Source: DASZUK01 sp963745595 (GTDB lineage Bacteria > Actinomycetota > Acidimicrobiia > Acidimicrobiales > RAAP-2). From it: DNA of 64,000 nucleotides. Positions 8,780-18,708 of this stretch are shown here, piece by piece. Numbering within the stretch: the stretch's first letter is position 1; each line of letters opens with the position of its first letter. The notes beneath the pieces are model-generated. The model saw only the letters and a program-made list of their open reading frames with translations, was not told the DNA's origin and did not search any database. The stretch covers positions 310,001 to 374,000 of the forward strand of contig CAVUYB010000015.1 of the NCBI GenBank assembly GCA_963745595.1, given 5' to 3'. A program made the translations under genes and the position numbers.

Positions 8780-10349
8780 GTGCCCCTCCGGACCCGGCTC
8801 CTGCTGGTCCTGGTCGGCGTGGTCGCGGTCGGCCTCGTCGTCTCCGACGTCGTCGTCTACGCCCAGCTCCGCTCGTTCCTGTACTCCCGCGTCGACTCCG
8901 AGCTGCAGGCCGCGTCGTACACGGTGAGCGGCATCCTGCTCCACCAGCACCCGTCGTCGTTCCCGGCCCGCCGGCCGGGGGAGGGACGGCCGTCGAGCTC
9001 GACCGTCCCGTCGACGCAACCGACGACGACGGCCACGACGCCCTCGCTCACGTTCCCGACCGGCTCGTTCCCGTTCACCGGGCCGCACCGGGCTGGGCGG
9101 CCCCGGGACGGCCAGTTCCCGGAGGGCACGATCGGTGAGCTGGTCGGTCCCGGCGGCCAGGTCGTCGGGACGCCGGTCTCGTTCGTCTACGGCGGCTCGG
9201 CGCCGCCGGGACCCGCGCTGCCGCATCCGCTCCCGTCCGGCGGACGTGACGGTGCCACGTTCAGCACCGGCAGCGTCGACGGGAACACGGTGGCCTATCG
9301 AGTCCTCGCCCGGCCGCTCCACGTCGACGGGCTCACGCTGATCGTCGCCGTCCCGTTGACCGAGACCGACCAGACCCTCGGCCGGTTGGCCTTGGTGATG
9401 GTCCTCGTGAGCCTGGGCGTCCTGATCGGCCTCGGCGCGCTCGTCTGGTGGATCGTCCGGCGCGGGCTCCGTCCGCTCGAAGCGATGGCCGTGACCGCCG
9501 GGGCGATCGCCGGCGGGGACCTCGGCCGGCGGGTGGCGCCCGCCGAGGACCGGACGGAGGTCGGCCGGCTCGGCCTGGCCCTCAACGCCATGCTCGGGGA
9601 GATCGAGGCCGCCTTCACCGCCCGGGCGGCGTCCGAAGGTCGGCTCCGGCGGTTCCTGGCCGACGCGTCCCACGAGCTGCGGACCCCGCTCACGTCGATC
9701 CGGGGCTACGCCGAGATCTTCGATCTCGGCGCCCGGGATCGACCCGAGGATCTCGCCACCGCGATGCACCACATCCGGGAGGAGGCCGACCGGATGACGT
9801 TGCTGGTGGACGACCTGCTTTTGCTGGCCCGGCTCGACCGGGAGCGGCCGCTGGCGATGGAACCGACCGACCTGGTCCCGTTGGTCGACCGGGCGGTAGC
9901 CGCCGGACGGGCCGCCGCGTCGGGCCATCCGGTCACTCTTGTCACGCCGGACGAGGTCGGTCGTCGCCGGCGACGCCCATCGGCTCCGTCAGGTCGTCGA
10001 CAACCTGCTGGCCAACGCCCTCCGGCACTCCCCGGACGGCGCGGCGGTCGAGGTCCGGGTGACGACGGGGCCCGACGCGGTGACGATCGAGGTCGCCGAC
10101 CACGGGCCCGGGGTCCCCGCCGCCGATCGCGAGCGCATTTTCGAGCCGTTCTACCGGGCCGACAGCTCGCGGGCCCGAGCCACCGGCGGCGCCGGCCTCG
10201 GGCTGGCCATCGTGGCGGCCATCGCCCGGGCGCACGGGGGAACCGTCGGGGTCGAGCCGAACGGGAACGGCAGTGACGACGGCAGCGAGGAGGGGAGCGG
10301 CGCCCGGTTCTGGTTCCGCTTGCCGACGGACCCACCGGGAGCGGCGTAG
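8780..10349 (+). CDS. Sensor histidine kinase (frameshifted)
   Basis: This is the partner of the upstream response regulator, about 522 residues if the break is repaired. It has an N-terminal membrane helix (LLLVLVGVVAVGLVVSDVVV), a large extracytoplasmic Ser/Thr/Pro-rich sensor, a second membrane helix (ALVMVLVSLGVLIGLGALVW), a HAMP domain, the H-box DASHELRTPLTSIRGY and the catalytic domain with N-box VVDNLLANALRH, ADHGPGVP and GGAGLGLAI. The frame changes near 9959: removing one G joins the H-box half to the ATPase half without losing conserved residues. As read, translation would continue out of frame to 10276 and lose ATP binding. A sequencing or assembly error is more likely than inactivation, because the downstream half is fully conserved. 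Confidence 0.88.
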
Positions 10350-10470
10350 ACCGGCGGTCGGGAATGCGCGCCGACGCGGGCCGGTTGCCGATAATTGCGG
10401 TATACCGAGTCTGCCCGGGCGGAAGGGGAGCTGCGCCACGGGCCCGGGGCTGGGGAGGGAAGCCGAGCCC

Positions 10471-11451
10471 ATGAGCGTCGAGATCCTGCTGGCCCTGGTG
10501 GCGAGCTTGTTCACGGCCACGTCGTCGGTGGCCCAGCGGGTCGCGGCCGCTCCGGCGCCGGGGGAGCTCACGTTCAGCTGGCGGCTGTTGCTCTTCCTCC
10601 TCCGTCGACCCGTCTGGTTCCTCGGCATCCTCTGCATGATCGCCGGCTTCTTGTTCCAGCTGGCCGCCCTCCACTTCGGCGACCTCAGCCTGGTCCAGCC
10701 GGTGATCGCCACGGAGCTGCTGTTCGTCTTCGCTTACCTGGCCCTGCGCCACCGACATCGGGTGCACGCCCGCGACTGGCTGGCCGCCGCCGGCATGGCC
10801 GTCGGCCTGGGCGGTTTCCTGTTCCTGGCCGACCCGTCCGGTGGATCGACGACGCAAGCGACCGCCTGGATGTGGATCCTGGCCGGTGCGGCGACGTTCG
10901 GTGCGGCCGGCGTCGTCGCCGCGCTGTCGATGCTTCCGGTCCGGCGGGGCCGCGGGCTGTCGCCGGCCGGCAAGGCCGCCCTGCTCTCCGTGTCGGCCGG
11001 CATCGCCTGGGGGTTCGTCGCCGCGGTCATCAAGGAGCTCAGCTCCCACGTCGACCAGGGCTGGTACGCGGTCTTCTCGAACTGGTCCCCGTACGTCCTC
11101 GTCCTCTCCGGCGCCGTCGCCATGTTCCTCGTCTCCAACGCCTTCCAGGCCGGCCCCCTCGCCGCGTCCCAGCCCGGACTGACGATCGTCGACCCGTTGG
11201 TGGCCAGCCTGTTGGGGATCACGCTGTTCGGCGAGCAGCTGCGGTTCGGGCCGTGGCACCTGGCCGGCGAGGTGGTCGCGGTCGGCATCCTCGTCGCCAG
11301 CGTCGTGCTGCTCAGCCGCAGTCCGCTGATCAAGGACGGGCAGGTCGATGGCGCGCCGCCGCCGCTCGCCGCCCACCCATCGCGACCCGGACGATCGGCC
11401 GGCAGTCGCTCGGTGGCTCAGGACGTCACGCGGACCGGCAGCGACTCGTAG
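10471..11451 (+). CDS. DMT/EamA-type membrane transporter
   Basis: This 326-residue protein starts at an ATG with GGAGGGA 10 bp upstream. It has about nine or ten hydrophobic segments, beginning with ILLALVASLFTATSSVAQRV and including LLFLLRRPVWFLGILCMIAG and the pair around LVQPVIATELLFVFAYLAL. This is the pattern of drug/metabolite transporter (EamA or NIPA-like) proteins. Such proteins move small solutes across the inner membrane, but the substrate cannot be told. The C-terminal 35 residues are polar and cytoplasmic. The 3' end overlaps the convergent cytochrome P450 gene by 34 bp. Confidence 0.8.
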   Translation: MSVEILLALVASLFTATSSVAQRVAAAPAPGELTFSWRLLLFLLRRPVWFLGILCMIAGFLFQLAALHFGDLSLVQPVIATELLFVFAYLALRHRHRVHARDWLAAAGMAVGLGGFLFLADPSGGSTTQATAWMWILAGAATFGAAGVVAALSMLPVRRGRGLSPAGKAALLSVSAGIAWGFVAAVIKELSSHVDQGWYAVFSNWSPYVLVLSGAVAMFLVSNAFQAGPLAASQPGLTIVDPLVASLLGITLFGEQLRFGPWHLAGEVVAVGILVASVVLLSRSPLIKDGQVDGAPPPLAAHPSRPGRSAGSRSVAQDVTRTGSDS

Positions 11452-12608
11452 CGGCGGACGAACGGACCGGGAGCCAGGCGCCCCCGGTCGGGGTCGGCGG
11501 TGAGGTTCGGCGCGGCGGCCAGGAGCTCTTCGAGGGCGACGCGGCCCTGCAGCCGGGCCGCGGCGGCGCCGATGCAGTGGTGGGGACCCCCGCCGAAGGC
11601 CATCATCCGGGGCACCCGGCGGGTGACGTCCAGCCGGTCGGCGGTCGGCCCGAACTCTCGGGGGTCCCGGTTGGCGGATCCGTACAGCAGGTGCACCTTG
11701 CGTCCGGCCGGAATCGTCCGGTCCCCGATCGCCACCTCGCGGGTGGTCGTCCGGCACAGCCCCTGCACCGGTGACGTCCACCGCAGCAGCTCCTCCACCG
11801 CGCCGGGGATCAGGCTCGGATCCTCGGCCAATCGTCGCCGCTGCGCTGGCTCCTCGGTCAGCGCCACCGCGGCTCCGCCGAGGAGCCCGGTGACCGTGTC
11901 GTTGCCGCCGGCGATCATCACGAAGCAGTAGCCCAGGATCCGGACCAGGTCCAAGGGCTCACCGTCGACGGCCGCGGCGACGAGATCCGAGAGCATGTCG
12001 TCGGCCGGCTCCCGGCGCCGCCGAGCGACCAGCTCGCGGAAGTACCCGTACAGCCCGGCCACCGCCGCCGCGGCTCCGCCGATGGCGTCGCCACGGGCAT
12101 TGGCCGAGACGATGGCCGCGCTCCAGGCGTCGAACTGCGCCCGGTCGGCCTCCGGGACGCCGAGGTAGGTGGCCACCACCAGCGTCGGTAGGGGACCGGC
12201 GAGCAGCTCGATGAAGTCGCCCTCGCCGGCGTCGGTCAACGCGGCCACCCGCTCCCGGACGAACGCTCGCACCGCCGGCTCCAGCTCGGCCACCTGCCGT
12301 GGAGTGAACCCCCGGCTGACGAGCCGCCGGTACGTGGTGTGCTCCGGTCGGTCCATCATGACCATCGTCGGCGCCAGCCCCAGCTGGGCGATCTCGTCCG
12401 GCTCGAACGTCAGTCCCTCGGCCGACGAGAACGTCGCTCCGTCCCCCGCCGCCGCGAAGACGTCGCCGAACCGGGACAGCACCCAGTAATCGCGGTGCTC
12501 GACGTGATGCACCGGGTCCTCGTCGCGCAACCGGCCGTACAGCGGGTACGGGTCCTCGTGGACCGTCGCGTCATATGGGTCGTAGCGAACCGGCCGCTCG
12601 TCGTCCAT
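11418..12608 (-). CDS. Cytochrome P450
   Basis: This is a 396-residue soluble bacterial cytochrome P450 monooxygenase. The I-helix oxygen-activation motif is AGGNDT near residue 238, the K-helix ExxR is in EELLRWTSPV, and the heme-binding loop is FGGGPHHCIGAAAAR with the proximal cysteine near residue 349. The substrate contact segment MVMMDRPEHTTYRRLVS is typical of CYP families in Actinobacteria that act on fatty acids, terpenes or sterols. No ferredoxin or reductase gene is adjacent, so redox partners must come from elsewhere. It is divergent from the HtrA-like protease gene, with 120 bp between the starts. Confidence 0.95.
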   Translation of the reverse strand: MDDERPVRYDPYDATVHEDPYPLYGRLRDEDPVHHVEHRDYWVLSRFGDVFAAAGDGATFSSAEGLTFEPDEIAQLGLAPTMVMMDRPEHTTYRRLVSRGFTPRQVAELEPAVRAFVRERVAALTDAGEGDFIELLAGPLPTLVVATYLGVPEADRAQFDAWSAAIVSANARGDAIGGAAAAVAGLYGYFRELVARRRREPADDMLSDLVAAAVDGEPLDLVRILGYCFVMIAGGNDTVTGLLGGAAVALTEEPAQRRRLAEDPSLIPGAVEELLRWTSPVQGLCRTTTREVAIGDRTIPAGRKVHLLYGSANRDPREFGPTADRLDVTRRVPRMMAFGGGPHHCIGAAAARLQGRVALEELLAAAPNLTADPDRGRLAPGPFVRRYESLPVRVTS

Positions 12609-12728
12609 GCCACCCCCCGGGATTTAGCGGACTACTAGGCGGACTTGAGCCAAATCTTACGGACGGTCGGTCTACTGGGTACACGGAAGCGGTCGAACGT
12701 GGCCGCAGCCAGCCAACCAGGAGGCACG

Positions 12729-14495
12729 ATGACCGATCCCCAGTCGCAGCCGGAGATGCCCGAACCGGCCGGCCCACTTCCGACGGAACCAGTTCCGACC
12801 GGTCTGGCTCCCGCCGGTGACGGCCAGGCCATCGCCCTCCCACCGGTCGGCGCGCGGCGCCGGCCGGCGGCGCGCCCCGCCAGGAAGTGCCGGTCGCGTC
12901 CAGCCCGTGGCCGCCGTCGGCCGGCGACACGCCACCGGCGGGGACCCCCTGGCCGGCTGCGCCCGCGGCCGCTGGCGGCGCGGGCGCTGGTGCCGGCTTC
13001 GGCGGGTGGGTTCCTGGTCCGCCAGGAGCACCCTGGGGCCCGCCGGGAGCGGGATGGACCGGGCCGACGTCGTCGGCCGGGCCGTCGGCGACGTCGTCGT
13101 CCGGTGGCCGACGGTCGAAGGTGATCGGCGCGGCGGCGCTGCTCACCGCGCTGGCGACGCTGGCCGGCGTGGGCATCGGCTATGCGGTCTGGCAGCCGTC
13201 GACGACCGCGCCGGCGTCCGCGACGTCACCGATCAGCGGCGGTTCCCGGCCGGTCGCGCCGGGGACAACCGGCTCGTCCGGCGGATCGTCCGGCGGACGG
13301 GGGTTCAGTTCCGGCGGCTCGCCGTTCGGCGGTGTCGGTCGTCCGGGCTCGTCCGGGTCGTCCGGCGGCTCGACGTCGTCGGCCGCCGGGTCGCCGTCGA
13401 ACCTGTCGTCGATCGCCACGGGCGTCGACCCCGGGCTGGTCGACATCAACACGACGCTCAGCTACCAGGACGAGGAAGCGGCCGGGACGGGGATGGTCCT
13501 CACCTCGAACGGCGAGGTCCTGACGAACAACCACGTCATCGAGGGAGCGACGAGCATCAGCGTGACGGACATCGGTAACGGCAAGACGTACACCGCCAGT
13601 GTCGTCGGTTACGACCGGACGCCATGACGTCGCGGTGATCCAGCTCCACGGCGCCTCCGGTCTCCAGACGGTCACGACCGGCGACTCGTCCAAGGTGGCC
13701 GTCGGTGAGGGTGTCGTCGGGATCGGCAACGCCGGCGGCGCCGGGGGCACGCCGAGCGTCGCCGGTGGCTCGGTGACCGCCCTGAACCAGGCGATCACCG
13801 CCAGCGACGAGGGCGACGCCACCTCCGAGCAGTTGACCGGTCTCATCGAGGTGAACTCGGACATCCAGCCCGGTGACTCCGGCGGCCCGCTCGTCGACAC
13901 GAGCGGCCAGGTGGTCGGCATGGACACCGCGGCGTCGTCGTCCCAGGGGTTCACCTTCCAGGACGCAACAGGCCAGGGCTACGCCATCCCGATCAACACG
14001 GCGTTGACGATCGCCAAGCAGATCGAGGCCGGTTCGAGCTCGTCGACCGTCCACATCGGGGCGACCGCCTTCCTCGGCGTCGAGATCCAGCCGTCGACCT
14101 CGGGCCAGGCCGGCCAGGGCTCGTCAGGCGGCGGCTTCGGTGGCGGAGGGTTCGGCCGGTTCGGCGGTACAGGGGGGACGACAGGCACAACAGCGACAGG
14201 CACCAGCTCGACAAGTGGGACGAGCACAGCGACGACAACAGCTGGTCAGGGGAGCTCGAGCACGGCCGGCGCGGACGTCGCCGGTGTCGTCGCCAGCTCG
14301 CCGGCGCAGAAGGCCGGCCTGGCCGACGGCGACGTGATCACCGCGGTCAACGGGACGACGGTCAGCTCGGCCGACGACCTCACGACCGTGATGATGGGCC
14401 ACCACCCCGGCGACAAGGTCCAGGTGACCTGGACGGACAGCGCCGGTCAGCAGCACACCGCCACGGTCACGCTGGCCACAGGGCCGGCCGACTGA
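12729..14495 (+). CDS. HtrA/DegP-like trypsin-type serine protease with PDZ domain (frameshifted)
   Basis: This gene encodes a membrane-anchored envelope protease of about 588 residues. The ATG at 12729 follows an AGGAGG site. The order is a Pro-rich cytoplasmic N-terminus, one membrane helix (VIGAAALLTALATLAGVGIG), a Gly/Ser-rich linker, the trypsin-like domain and a PDZ domain (AGVVASSPAQKAGLADGDVI). The triad is intact: His in TNNHVIEGA, Asp in HDVAVIQL and Ser in GDSGGPL. There are two frame changes: one in the Pro-rich segment near 12840, the other near 13622, where removing one C restores GYDRT-HDVAV. Both fall in GC runs and no catalytic residue is lost, so sequence error is likely. 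A Gly/Thr-rich spacer separates protease and PDZ. Confidence 0.88.
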
Positions 14496-14616
14496 CCGGT
14501 CCCGGCGTTTTGTCGTGTATCAACCCTTGACATCTGGCGGTGACCGCTCATAGCTCGCAACGAGAGTTGCGGAGTTCTCAGGGGGCTTGCTTCGTGGCGG
14601 CAGGAGGAGATGCACG

Positions 14617-15560
14617 ATGACTTCGTCACGGTTGCTCAGGACCGTTTGCGTTGCTGCGCTGGCGGTGGGGGGGCTGACCATCTCGGGACGGCCGGCGCGT
14701 CGCCCTTCCGGGGGCGTGGTCCGTCGGGATCGTGGCTCCACCAGGGCCACCGGGGGTTCCCGATCGGGGGGCCCGGGTCCTCGGGAGGCCACCTGTACCG
14801 GTTCGTTGACAGCGTCGGAACTCCTCGCCGGGACCTACCGGTCGGGCGTCACGGTCTCGGGCGTAAACGCGGTCGACGGCGGGCCGGCCCTCATCGACGG
14901 CAACCTGACCCTTGCTCCCGGCTCGGCGCTCAACGCCACCTTTGCTCGTCCACGACGTCGCCGGATCAGGAACCAGCAGCCAGATCGTCTACGGGGACGT
15001 GGACGTGGCGAGTAGCGTCACCCTCGGCCTGCGTTGCGAGCCGAACTACTCAGCCTTGCAGTGACGATCCCGCTGCCGCCACAGGAGGCACCCTCACCAG
15101 TAGCGGCCGTATCTACGGGAGCCTCAACGAGTGGGAACCGCTGGGGGTGATCGTCCACGCCTCGACCATCGGTGGCAACGTCAACGAGTTCGGCGGAGGC
15201 GGCGGCGTCTCGTGCACAGTTCCGACGACGGGCATCTTCCCGGTGCTGCAGTCCCCTGTCTTCAGTGACTACGAGGACAACGCCATCGGCGGCAACTTCA
15301 CGATCTCGGGTCTGCAGACGTGCTGGCTCAGCGCCTTGCGGAACAAGGTCCAGAGGAGCGTGGTCGACACGAACAACACGTTCGCCGACCCCGACGCCGA
15401 CGAAGTGATCTCGAACACGATCGAGGGCGGCATGGTCTGCTACGGCAACAGCCCGGCGGTCCAGCTCGGGGACTCGCGCGGCGTGCCCAACGAGCTTCGG
15501 GGCCTGGCCGTGGGAGAGAGCGCCTTCGCGACCACCCAGCCGAATCCGGCGCGAACCTGG
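14617..15560 (+). pseudogene. Secreted protein with polymer-forming-like repeats, several frameshifts
   Basis: An ATG at 14617 behind GGAGGAG begins a signal-peptide-like segment (LLRTVCVAALAVGGLTISG). The conserved pieces appear in different frames: LLAGTYRSGVTVSGVNAVDG and NLTLAPGSALNATF, then QIVYGDVDVASSVTLGLRCE, then DDPAAATGGTLTSSGRIYGS and VIVHASTIGGNVNEFGGGGG, then NFTISGLQTCWLSALRN. These resemble uncharacterised actinobacterial secreted proteins with repeated short beta segments (V.GN.T pattern). At least three indels (near 14670-14780, 14943 and 15060) are needed to join them, so it is a decayed gene or a badly resolved stretch. The true 3' end is unclear. A TTGACA at 14527-14532 and a GCAAC/GTTGC hairpin at 14557-14570 lie upstream. 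Confidence 0.5.
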
Positions 15561-15696
15561 CAAGAACGGCGGAGGCGGGCAACGCCCGCCTACCGCGGCC
15601 GGCTCCTCGCGATGCTCACGTTGGAGAAGCTCAGAGGGCCGCAACGCCCAGCTCGGTCACCGATTCGTCACCCTCGCAGGGCTCCGCCACCGGGGG

Positions 15697-15780
15697 TGGG
15701 CGAGGGGGGACTTGAACCCCCACATCCTTTCGGACACAGGAACCTGAATCCTGCGCGTCTGCCTATTCCGCCACTCGCCC
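15697..15780 (-). tRNA. tRNA-Leu (anticodon CAG)
   Basis: Read on the minus strand, the sequence begins GGGCGAGTGGCGGAA and ends with the T arm GGTTCAAGTCC and acceptor TCGCCCA. The anticodon stem CAGGA/TCCTG encloses the loop TTCAGGT, giving CAG (leucine). A long variable arm (GTCCGAAAGGA region) is present, as expected for a class II tRNA. The CCA end is not encoded. The gene is 84 nt long. Confidence 0.95.
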
Positions 15781-15892
15781 GGGCCATGCAAGGTTAGCCG
15801 ACCGCGCGTGAGGCAGAATGCGGTCCGTCACCTGGGCAAGGAGCGTGATGCCTCCTCCAGGTGAGGGACCGACCGGTAGGATCGACCGGACC

Positions 15893-16549
15893 ATGGGACT
15901 CCAGCAGTTCGAGGAGCGACTCGAGCGCTTGGTGGAGGGAACGTTGGCCAAACCCTTCCGCAGCAACCTCCAGCCGATCGAGATCGGCCGGAAACTGACG
16001 CGCGAGATGGACCTGCACCGCCGGGTGGGGGTCCATGGTCTTCTCGCGCCCAATTCCTTCTCCGTGACGCTGGCGACGGCCGACGTCGACCGGTTCACCA
16101 ACTTCATCGACGCGCTGTCGAAGGAGCTGGCCGACGCCGCCCGGGAGCACGCCCGGATCGAGGGGTACTCGTTCGTCGGGCCGGTCGAGGTCCAGATCTA
16201 CGAGGGGACGCGCCTGCGGCCGGGCCGGTTCGCCATTACGGCCGAGGTGGTCGAAGGACCCGAGGAAGAGGTCCGCGCCGAGCTGGTCCTGCCGGACGGT
16301 GGTCGGGTGGTGGTCGCGGACGACCCGGTCGTCATCGGTCGCCTGCCGGAGTGCGCGGTCGTCCTCGGCGACCCCAACGTCAGCCGGCGCCACGCCGAGA
16401 TCCGGCGGACCGGGGACGTCGTCGTGGTGACCGACCTGGGTTCGACCAACGGGACGAAGGTGAACGGCGCAACGGTCCGCGAGCAGCAGCTGGCGAGCGG
16501 TGACGAGGTCACCGTCGGGTCGACCACCCTCGTCTTCGAGCTGACGTGA
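15893..16549 (+). CDS. fhaA: FHA domain protein with DUF3662 (FhaA-like)
   Basis: This 218-residue protein starts at the ATG giving MGLQQFEERLERLVEG, which is the conserved N-terminus of FhaA. Residues 1-115 form DUF3662 and residues about 130-218 form a forkhead-associated domain with the phosphothreonine-binding loops GRLPECAVVLGDPNVSRRHA and DLGSTNGTKVNG. In mycobacteria FhaA binds phosphorylated partners of PknB and takes part in peptidoglycan control with MviN and CwsA. It overlaps fhaB by four bases (GTGA), and the cluster continues with pstP, pbpA and pknB. The mycobacterial protein has a long linker between the two domains that is absent here. Confidence 0.93.
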   Translation: MGLQQFEERLERLVEGTLAKPFRSNLQPIEIGRKLTREMDLHRRVGVHGLLAPNSFSVTLATADVDRFTNFIDALSKELADAAREHARIEGYSFVGPVEVQIYEGTRLRPGRFAITAEVVEGPEEEVRAELVLPDGGRVVVADDPVVIGRLPECAVVLGDPNVSRRHAEIRRTGDVVVVTDLGSTNGTKVNGATVREQQLASGDEVTVGSTTLVFELT

Positions 16550-17073
16550 CCGAAGGGCCGGTCGGGGTGCTCCTCGGCACCTCCACCAACTACTCGGCGA
16601 TCCTGCGCCCGCTGCAGTGGCTGGTCGTCGTCCTCATCTTCCTCTTCTTCCTCCGGGTCGTCCGGGCCGTCTGGGTCGAGGTCCGGCCGGCGGGACCGCG
16701 CCAGACCCGGTCGGAGCGACGGCGGGCCGCTCGGGAGGAGCGGCGGGCCATCGAGGGCCCCGAAACGAGGCGGCGACGCAAGCAGCTGTTCCTCGAGACG
16801 TTGGAGCCGGCCGACCAGGCCGGTCGTACCTTCGACCTCGATGACGAGCTGACGATCGGGCGTTCGCCCGGCTGCGGCGTCCCGACCACCTACGACCCGT
16901 ACAGCTCGACCCTCCACTCCCGCCTCTACCGGCGCGGCGACCAGCTGTGGGTCGAGGATCTCGGGTCGACCAACGGGACGTTCGTCAACTCCGAGCGGAT
17001 CACGAAGCCGGTGAAGCTGGCCAAAGGCGACCTCCTGCAGGTCGGCGCAACCGTCTTGGAGGTCACGAAGTGA
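16546..17073 (+). CDS. fhaB: FHA domain protein FhaB (FipA-like)
   Basis: This 175-residue protein starts at the GTG overlapping the fhaA stop. An N-terminal membrane helix (LQWLVVVLIFLFFLRVVRAV) is followed by a strongly basic linker and a C-terminal FHA domain with IGRSPGCGVPTTYDPYSSTL and DLGSTNGTFVNSER. In mycobacteria FhaB/FipA is phosphorylated by PknA and PknB and links FtsZ with FtsQ at the septum. The stop overlaps the GTG start of pstP, so fhaA, fhaB and pstP are probably made from one message with coupled translation. Confidence 0.93.
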   Translation: MTEGPVGVLLGTSTNYSAILRPLQWLVVVLIFLFFLRVVRAVWVEVRPAGPRQTRSERRRAAREERRAIEGPETRRRRKQLFLETLEPADQAGRTFDLDDELTIGRSPGCGVPTTYDPYSSTLHSRLYRRGDQLWVEDLGSTNGTFVNSERITKPVKLAKGDLLQVGATVLEVTK

Positions 17074-18701
17074 CCGTCCTGCGGTCCGGCTCGGCTACCG
17101 ACGTCGGTCGGGTTCGCCACTCCAACCAGGACCGCCTGCTGGAGGAGCCGAACCTCTTCGCAGTGGCGGACGGCATGGGCGGGCACGTCGGCGGCGAGGT
17201 GGCCGCGCAGGTCGCGGTGGACGCCCTCCGGGTGTCGTTCGCCCGGCAGGCGACCGTCGACGGTCTCCGACGAGCGGTCGGCGACGCCAACGCCGCGGTC
17301 TGGCGGGAGGGCCAGGAACAGGCCGATCTCCGGGGGATGGGGACGACGATGACCGCGGTGGCCCTCGTGGCCGGGGCGGACGGGCGCGACGTGATCGCCC
17401 TCGCCAACGTCGGCGACTCCCGGGCCTACGTCTTCTCCGGCGGGCGGGCCGTCCAGGTGACGTCGGACCACAGCCTGGCCGAGGAGAAGGTCCGCCAGGG
17501 CGAGCTGACCGAAGCCGAGGCGGCTGTCCATCCCCACCGCCACATCCTCACCCGGGCGCTCGGCGTCTCCCTCGACGTCGACGTCGACCTGTGGGAGCTG
17601 CGCCTGCACGACGGCGACCGGATCCTGCTCTGCAGTGACGGGCTGACGAACGAGGTCGGGACCGAGCAGATCGCCGGCACGCTCGCGTCGACGGCCGAAC
17701 CAGCGGAGGCCGCTCGGGCGCTCGTCGAGGCCGCGGTGGCGCACGGCGGGAACGACAACGTGACCGTGCTCGTCGTCGACGTGCTCGTCGCCGACGCGGC
17801 CGCGGACGCCGCCACCGGCCCCGCGGCCGGGGCTGGCGCACCGGCGGCGGTCGATGGCCTGGCGGCCGGCGCGGCGGCGGGTGCGGTGGCCGGCATCGCC
17901 GCCGGGACTGGTGCCGCGGCGTCGACGGGTCAGGCCACGCCGCCGGTCGGCGCGGCCACCGATACCGATCGGGCCGGCCAGCCGGCATCGGCGCTCGACG
18001 ACTCGACGACCGGTGTCGTGGCCGCCCAGCCGGCCGCGTCGACCCAACCTTTGACCGACGACCAACCGATCACCACCGGCGCCGTACCGGGAGTCCTGCC
18101 GGCGGACCGGCCGGCGGTCTCTGACGGGGCAGCCGGCCAACCCGAACCCAGCGAGCCCGAACCCGAGGAACCGAGCCGGCGGGAGCGACGACGGCAGCGG
18201 CGCCAGGAACGGCGTCGGTCGGGCACGCCGCGCCGGCTCACCTTCCGGGTCGTCCTCTTCCTCGTCCTCGTGCTCGTCGTCGTCGGCGCGGCGTACGGCT
18301 TCTTGCGGTGGTACGCGACCGACAACTGGTACGTGACGATCGAGGGCAAGCACCTCGTCATCTACCAGGGCCGTTCCGGCGGCCTGCTCTGGTTCAAGCC
18401 GACGCTGGTCGAGCGGACGTCGGTGACGACCGGCGAGGTGCTCCCGACACGGCTGTCGCTCCTGGCGGCCGACGTGAACGAGGGGTCACTGGCCAACGCC
18501 CGCCACTACGTCGCCAACCTGCACCAGGAGTACCTGACACAGCGGCGGATCGCCCGGGGCGAGACAACGACCACGACGACCACGTTCCCGTCGACCACGA
18601 CGACCACGTCCGGCGGCGTGACGACGACGGCACCGGGAGGGGTCACGACGACCACCGTGGCCGGAGCGGTACCGACGACCAGCGCGACGACGGTGCCGTG
18701 A
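17070..18701 (+). CDS. pstP: PP2C-type serine/threonine phosphatase
   Basis: This 543-residue protein has an N-terminal PP2C phosphatase domain (residues 1-235) with the metal-binding VADGMGGHVGGE, GMGTTMTAV, ANVGDSRAYVF, SDGLTNEV and HGGNDNVTVLVVD. It would reverse phosphorylation by PknB. A long Ala-rich low-complexity linker (about residues 240-385), a basic segment, one membrane helix (FRVVLFLVLVLVVVGAAYGF) and an extracytoplasmic domain of about 90 residues follow, ending in a Thr-rich tail. This linker is much longer than in mycobacterial PstP. The GTG start overlaps the fhaB stop. pbpA starts 7 bp downstream, with no rodA/ftsW gene in between. Confidence 0.93.
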   Translation: MTVLRSGSATDVGRVRHSNQDRLLEEPNLFAVADGMGGHVGGEVAAQVAVDALRVSFARQATVDGLRRAVGDANAAVWREGQEQADLRGMGTTMTAVALVAGADGRDVIALANVGDSRAYVFSGGRAVQVTSDHSLAEEKVRQGELTEAEAAVHPHRHILTRALGVSLDVDVDLWELRLHDGDRILLCSDGLTNEVGTEQIAGTLASTAEPAEAARALVEAAVAHGGNDNVTVLVVDVLVADAAADAATGPAAGAGAPAAVDGLAAGAAAGAVAGIAAGTGAAASTGQATPPVGAATDTDRAGQPASALDDSTTGVVAAQPAASTQPLTDDQPITTGAVPGVLPADRPAVSDGAAGQPEPSEPEPEEPSRRERRRQRRQERRRSGTPRRLTFRVVLFLVLVLVVVGAAYGFLRWYATDNWYVTIEGKHLVIYQGRSGGLLWFKPTLVERTSVTTGEVLPTRLSLLAADVNEGSLANARHYVANLHQEYLTQRRIARGETTTTTTTFPSTTTTTSGGVTTTAPGGVTTTTVAGAVPTTSATTVP

Positions 18702-18708
18702 CCGGCTG

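Noticed and set aside
9939..9965. Programmed ribosomal frameshift in the histidine kinase
   Set aside because: No slippery heptamer or conserved stem, and similar single-base breaks occur in many unrelated genes, so error is simpler.
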